Origin: Geoalkalibacter ferrihydriticus DSM 17813
GTDB taxonomy: Bacteria; Desulfobacterota; Desulfuromonadia; Desulfuromonadales; Geoalkalibacteraceae
NCBI RefSeq assembly: GCF_000820505.1
Contig: NZ_JWJD01000002.1
Coordinates: 234,669-298,668, forward strand
DNA: 64,000 bases
Direction: 5' to 3'
Numbering within the stretch: position 1 is the stretch's first letter; every line of letters begins with the position of its first letter. Shown piece after piece: positions 61,972 through 64,000 of this stretch. Position numbers and translations under genes: made by a program. Below the pieces are notes generated by a model, which saw only the letters and a program-made list of their open reading frames with translations, was not told the DNA's origin and ran no database searches.

Positions 61972-63000
61972 ATGAACCTTCGCCTGCCCGCCGAGTGGGA
62001 AGAGCAGGATGGCGTGTTGCTGGCCTGGCCGCACGCGGCCAGTGACTGGGCACCGCTGCTGGACCAAGTGGTGCCGGTGTTCACCGAAATTGCCTGTCAG
62101 ATCAGTCGCTTCGAATCCGTTGTCATTGTCGCTCCGAATCTGGAGCCGGTGCGCAGGGAACTGGCCGCCGCAAACGCCGATCTCAGTCGTTTTCGCTTGG
62201 CGGAGCTGCCGACCAATGACACCTGGGCGCGGGATTTCGGACCGATCACGGTGGAGGACCAGGGCAAGCCTTGTCTGCTTGACTTCGGCTTTAACGGCTG
62301 GGGACTCAAATTTGCCGCGAATTATGATAATCAGGTGACGCGCGGCCTGGTCCGACAGGGGATTTTCGGATCAATCCCGCTGCGCACCCCAGGTTTGATC
62401 CTGGAGGGAGGCAGCCTTGAAAGCGACGGCCGCGGCACCCTGCTGACCACCAGCGAATGCCTGCTCAATCCCAACCGCAATCCCCACCTCGACCGCGCGG
62501 CCCTTGAAGCCGAACTGGCCGTGCACCTGGGCGCAAAACATTTTCTCTGGTTGGAGAGCGGCTATCTCGCAGGAGATGATACGGATTCGCATATCGACAC
62601 CCTGGCGCGGCTGGCTCCTGAAGACACCATTCTCTATGTCGCCTGTGACGATAAAGAGGACGAGCATTATGAAGCTCTGCGCGCCATGCGCTTGGAACTG
62701 GAGAATCTCCGCACCCCCACGGGGCAGGCTTACCGGCTGCTGCCCCTGCCCTGGCCGGCGCCGCATTTCGAAGAGGAGGACGGCCGGCGTCTGCCTGCGA
62801 CCTACGCCAACTTCCTGGTGATCAATGGTGCGGTTCTGGTGCCTACCTATGGCGATGTGCGGGACACAGAAGCGCTGTCCATGGTGGGCAAAGCATTTGC
62901 CGAGCGTGCTATCATCGGTATTGACTGTTCGGCACTGATCCGGCAACACGGCTCGCTGCATTGCGTCACCATGCAGCTTCCCAAGGGAGTTCTGGCATGA
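61972..63000 (+). CDS. aguA: Agmatine deiminase
   Basis: This 342-aa protein is of the porphyromonas-type peptidyl-arginine deiminase fold. It has 'RLPAEWEEQDGVLLAWPH', 'NDTWARDFGPI', 'LEGGSLESDGRGTLLTTSECLLNPNRNP', the catalytic His in DDTDSHIDTLAR, and the nucleophile Cys in 'HGSLHCVTMQ'. It converts agmatine to N-carbamoylputrescine. The ATG at 61972 follows AAGGAG; an in-frame ATG 21 nt upstream is less likely. It overlaps aguB by ATGA, forming a two-gene putrescine operon. Confidence 0.93.
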   Translation: MNLRLPAEWEEQDGVLLAWPHAASDWAPLLDQVVPVFTEIACQISRFESVVIVAPNLEPVRRELAAANADLSRFRLAELPTNDTWARDFGPITVEDQGKPCLLDFGFNGWGLKFAANYDNQVTRGLVRQGIFGSIPLRTPGLILEGGSLESDGRGTLLTTSECLLNPNRNPHLDRAALEAELAVHLGAKHFLWLESGYLAGDDTDSHIDTLARLAPEDTILYVACDDKEDEHYEALRAMRLELENLRTPTGQAYRLLPLPWPAPHFEEEDGRRLPATYANFLVINGAVLVPTYGDVRDTEALSMVGKAFAERAIIGIDCSALIRQHGSLHCVTMQLPKGVLA

Positions 63001-63881
63001 AGAAGCTGACTGTCGGTCTGGTTCAGCAAAGCTGCAACGCGGACCCTGAGAGCAATATCCAAAAAAGCGTCGCCGGCATCCGCGAGGCGGCTGGACGCGG
63101 TGCGCAACTGGTGGTTTTACAGGAGTTGCACACCGGGCTGTATTTCTGCCAGACGGAAGATACTGACTGCTTCGATCAGGCGGAAACCATTCCCGGTCCG
63201 TCCACGGAACTTTTCGGCGCCCTGGCCCGGGAGCTCGGACTGGTTATCGTGACCTCGCTGTTCGAGCGACGCGCGCCCGGCCTCTATCATAACACCGCCG
63301 TGGTGCTTGAGCGCGACGGCTCCATCGCCGGGCGCTACCGCAAAATGCACATTCCCGACGATCCCGGCTATTACGAAAAATTCTACTTCACTCCCGGCGA
63401 TCTCGGCTTCACTCCCATCGACACCTCCCTCGGCCGTCTCGGCGTGCTGGTGTGCTGGGATCAGTGGTATCCCGAAGGGGCGCGCCTCATGGCCATGGCG
63501 GGAGCCGATTTGCTTATCTACCCCACCGCCATCGGCTGGGACCCGCGCGACCAGAAGGATGAGCAGCAGCGTCAGCGTGACGCCTGGTTGACGATTCAGC
63601 GCTCTCATGCGGTGGCCAACGGCCTGCCGGTGCTCAGCGTCAACCGCGTAGGCCTCGAACCCGATCCCAGCGGCCAGTCTCCCGGCGCGATGTTCTGGGG
63701 CAGCAGTTTTGTCGCCGGCCCTCAGGGGGAATGGATCGCCCGCGCCGGAACCGAAGAAGAAGAAGTTCTGGTCACGGACATTGATCTGGCACGCAGCGAA
63801 GCGGTGCGACGTATCTGGCAGTTTCTGCGGGACCGGCGCATCGACGACTATGATGATTTAACCAAACGCTATCGGGACTGA
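62997..63881 (+). CDS. aguB: N-carbamoylputrescine amidase
   Basis: This 294-aa nitrilase-family protein has the catalytic triad visible: Glu in VVLQELHTGLYF, Lys in RYRKMHIPDDPGYYEKFYF, Cys in LVCWDQWYPEGARL. 'NRVGLEPDP' and 'FWGSSFVAGPQGEW' are typical of AguB. It releases putrescine, CO2 and ammonia. The start at 62997 overlaps the aguA stop (ATGA). Confidence 0.94.
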   Translation: MKKLTVGLVQQSCNADPESNIQKSVAGIREAAGRGAQLVVLQELHTGLYFCQTEDTDCFDQAETIPGPSTELFGALARELGLVIVTSLFERRAPGLYHNTAVVLERDGSIAGRYRKMHIPDDPGYYEKFYFTPGDLGFTPIDTSLGRLGVLVCWDQWYPEGARLMAMAGADLLIYPTAIGWDPRDQKDEQQRQRDAWLTIQRSHAVANGLPVLSVNRVGLEPDPSGQSPGAMFWGSSFVAGPQGEWIARAGTEEEEVLVTDIDLARSEAVRRIWQFLRDRRIDDYDDLTKRYRD

Positions 63882-63897
63882 TATAAACAATAAATCG

Positions 63898-64000
63898 TAA
63901 CTTTTCAGCATGCACCGCAGGGTACGGCGGCATCGCGTGCGGCAAAAACTCACCTGCGGCTCAAACATTTGCCGCAGCACTCAACCGCCGCACCCTGCGG
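63898..64000. repeat. Interspersed palindromic repeat, copy cut by the window end
   Basis: It starts TAACTTTTCAGCATGCACCG 17 nt after the aguB stop and continues nearly identical (two differences in about 101 nt) to 57269-57371. The right half would lie beyond the window. Confidence 0.85.

Overview
This window is a chromosomal segment of a Desulfuromonadia-type bacterium (Geobacter / Desulfuromonas / Geoalkalibacter-like). The main evidence is a very short Geobacter-type pilin (61 aa mature) followed by a separate small secreted PilA-C-like gene. Supporting evidence is a pilMNOPQ-aroKB-aroQ-accBC neighbourhood, a pilBTC-pilSR-pilA-ABC transporter neighbourhood, and repeated sigma-54 promoters. 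Most of the window from about 1.3 to 57 kb is transcribed on the minus strand. The last 6.5 kb is mainly plus strand.

Layout. (1) 0-0.8 kb: the edge of a probable integrated element, with a truncated sigma-54 activator remnant, an AlpA-type excisionase/regulator gene, and a tRNA-Leu(UAA) whose 3' end faces it. (2) 0.8-6.9 kb: NUDIX hydrolase, Ig-repeat lipoprotein, MqnA-type menaquinone enzyme, TolC-like outer-membrane protein and LplA/LipM-type lipoyl enzyme. (3) 6.9-19.1 kb (minus): pilM-N-O-P-Q, aroK, aroB, TPR protein, roadblock protein, aroQ, M24 peptidase, accB, accC. (4) 19.2-33.7 kb: pilD preceded by a RAYT transposase element with 24-bp inverted repeats; ABC transporter and Wzy_C-family genes; pilA-C, pilA, pilR, pilS, pilC, pilT, pilB. 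(5) 33.8-41.1 kb: aroE, ribF, rnr, a ParM-like actin, a DUF1015 protein and a CxxCxxxCC protein. (6) 41.2-57.1 kb: two tandem minor-pilin operons. Operon A is pilV-W-X-Y1. Operon B is pilV-W-X-small PilY1-like protein-Y1-lipoprotein-fimT. A second histidine kinase / sigma-54 activator pair lies upstream. (7) 57.1-64 kb: ferredoxin, MFS transporter, small proteins, a candidate minus-strand sRNA, a DedA-PAP2 fusion and an agmatine-to-putrescine pair (aguA-aguB).

How the genes work together. The window holds nearly all of a type IV pilus machine: alignment complex and secretin (PilMNOPQ), prepilin peptidase (PilD), motors and platform (PilB, PilT, PilC), major pilin (PilA/PilA-C), two minor-pilin/PilY1 tip sets, and two sigma-54 two-component systems. 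I read sigma-54 -24/-12 promoters before pilA, before pilM and before both pilV genes. This suggests one coordinated regulon, while pilB has a sigma-70-type promoter.

The most interesting non-coding signals are: a candidate anti-Shine-Dalgarno sRNA with its own promoter, operator-like dyad and terminator (59.38-59.50 kb); an interspersed palindromic repeat family of at least five copies; four degenerate 7-bp tandem arrays at gene starts or ends; in-frame hexanucleotide tracts in pilQ; and a G-quadruplex motif between pilS and pilR.
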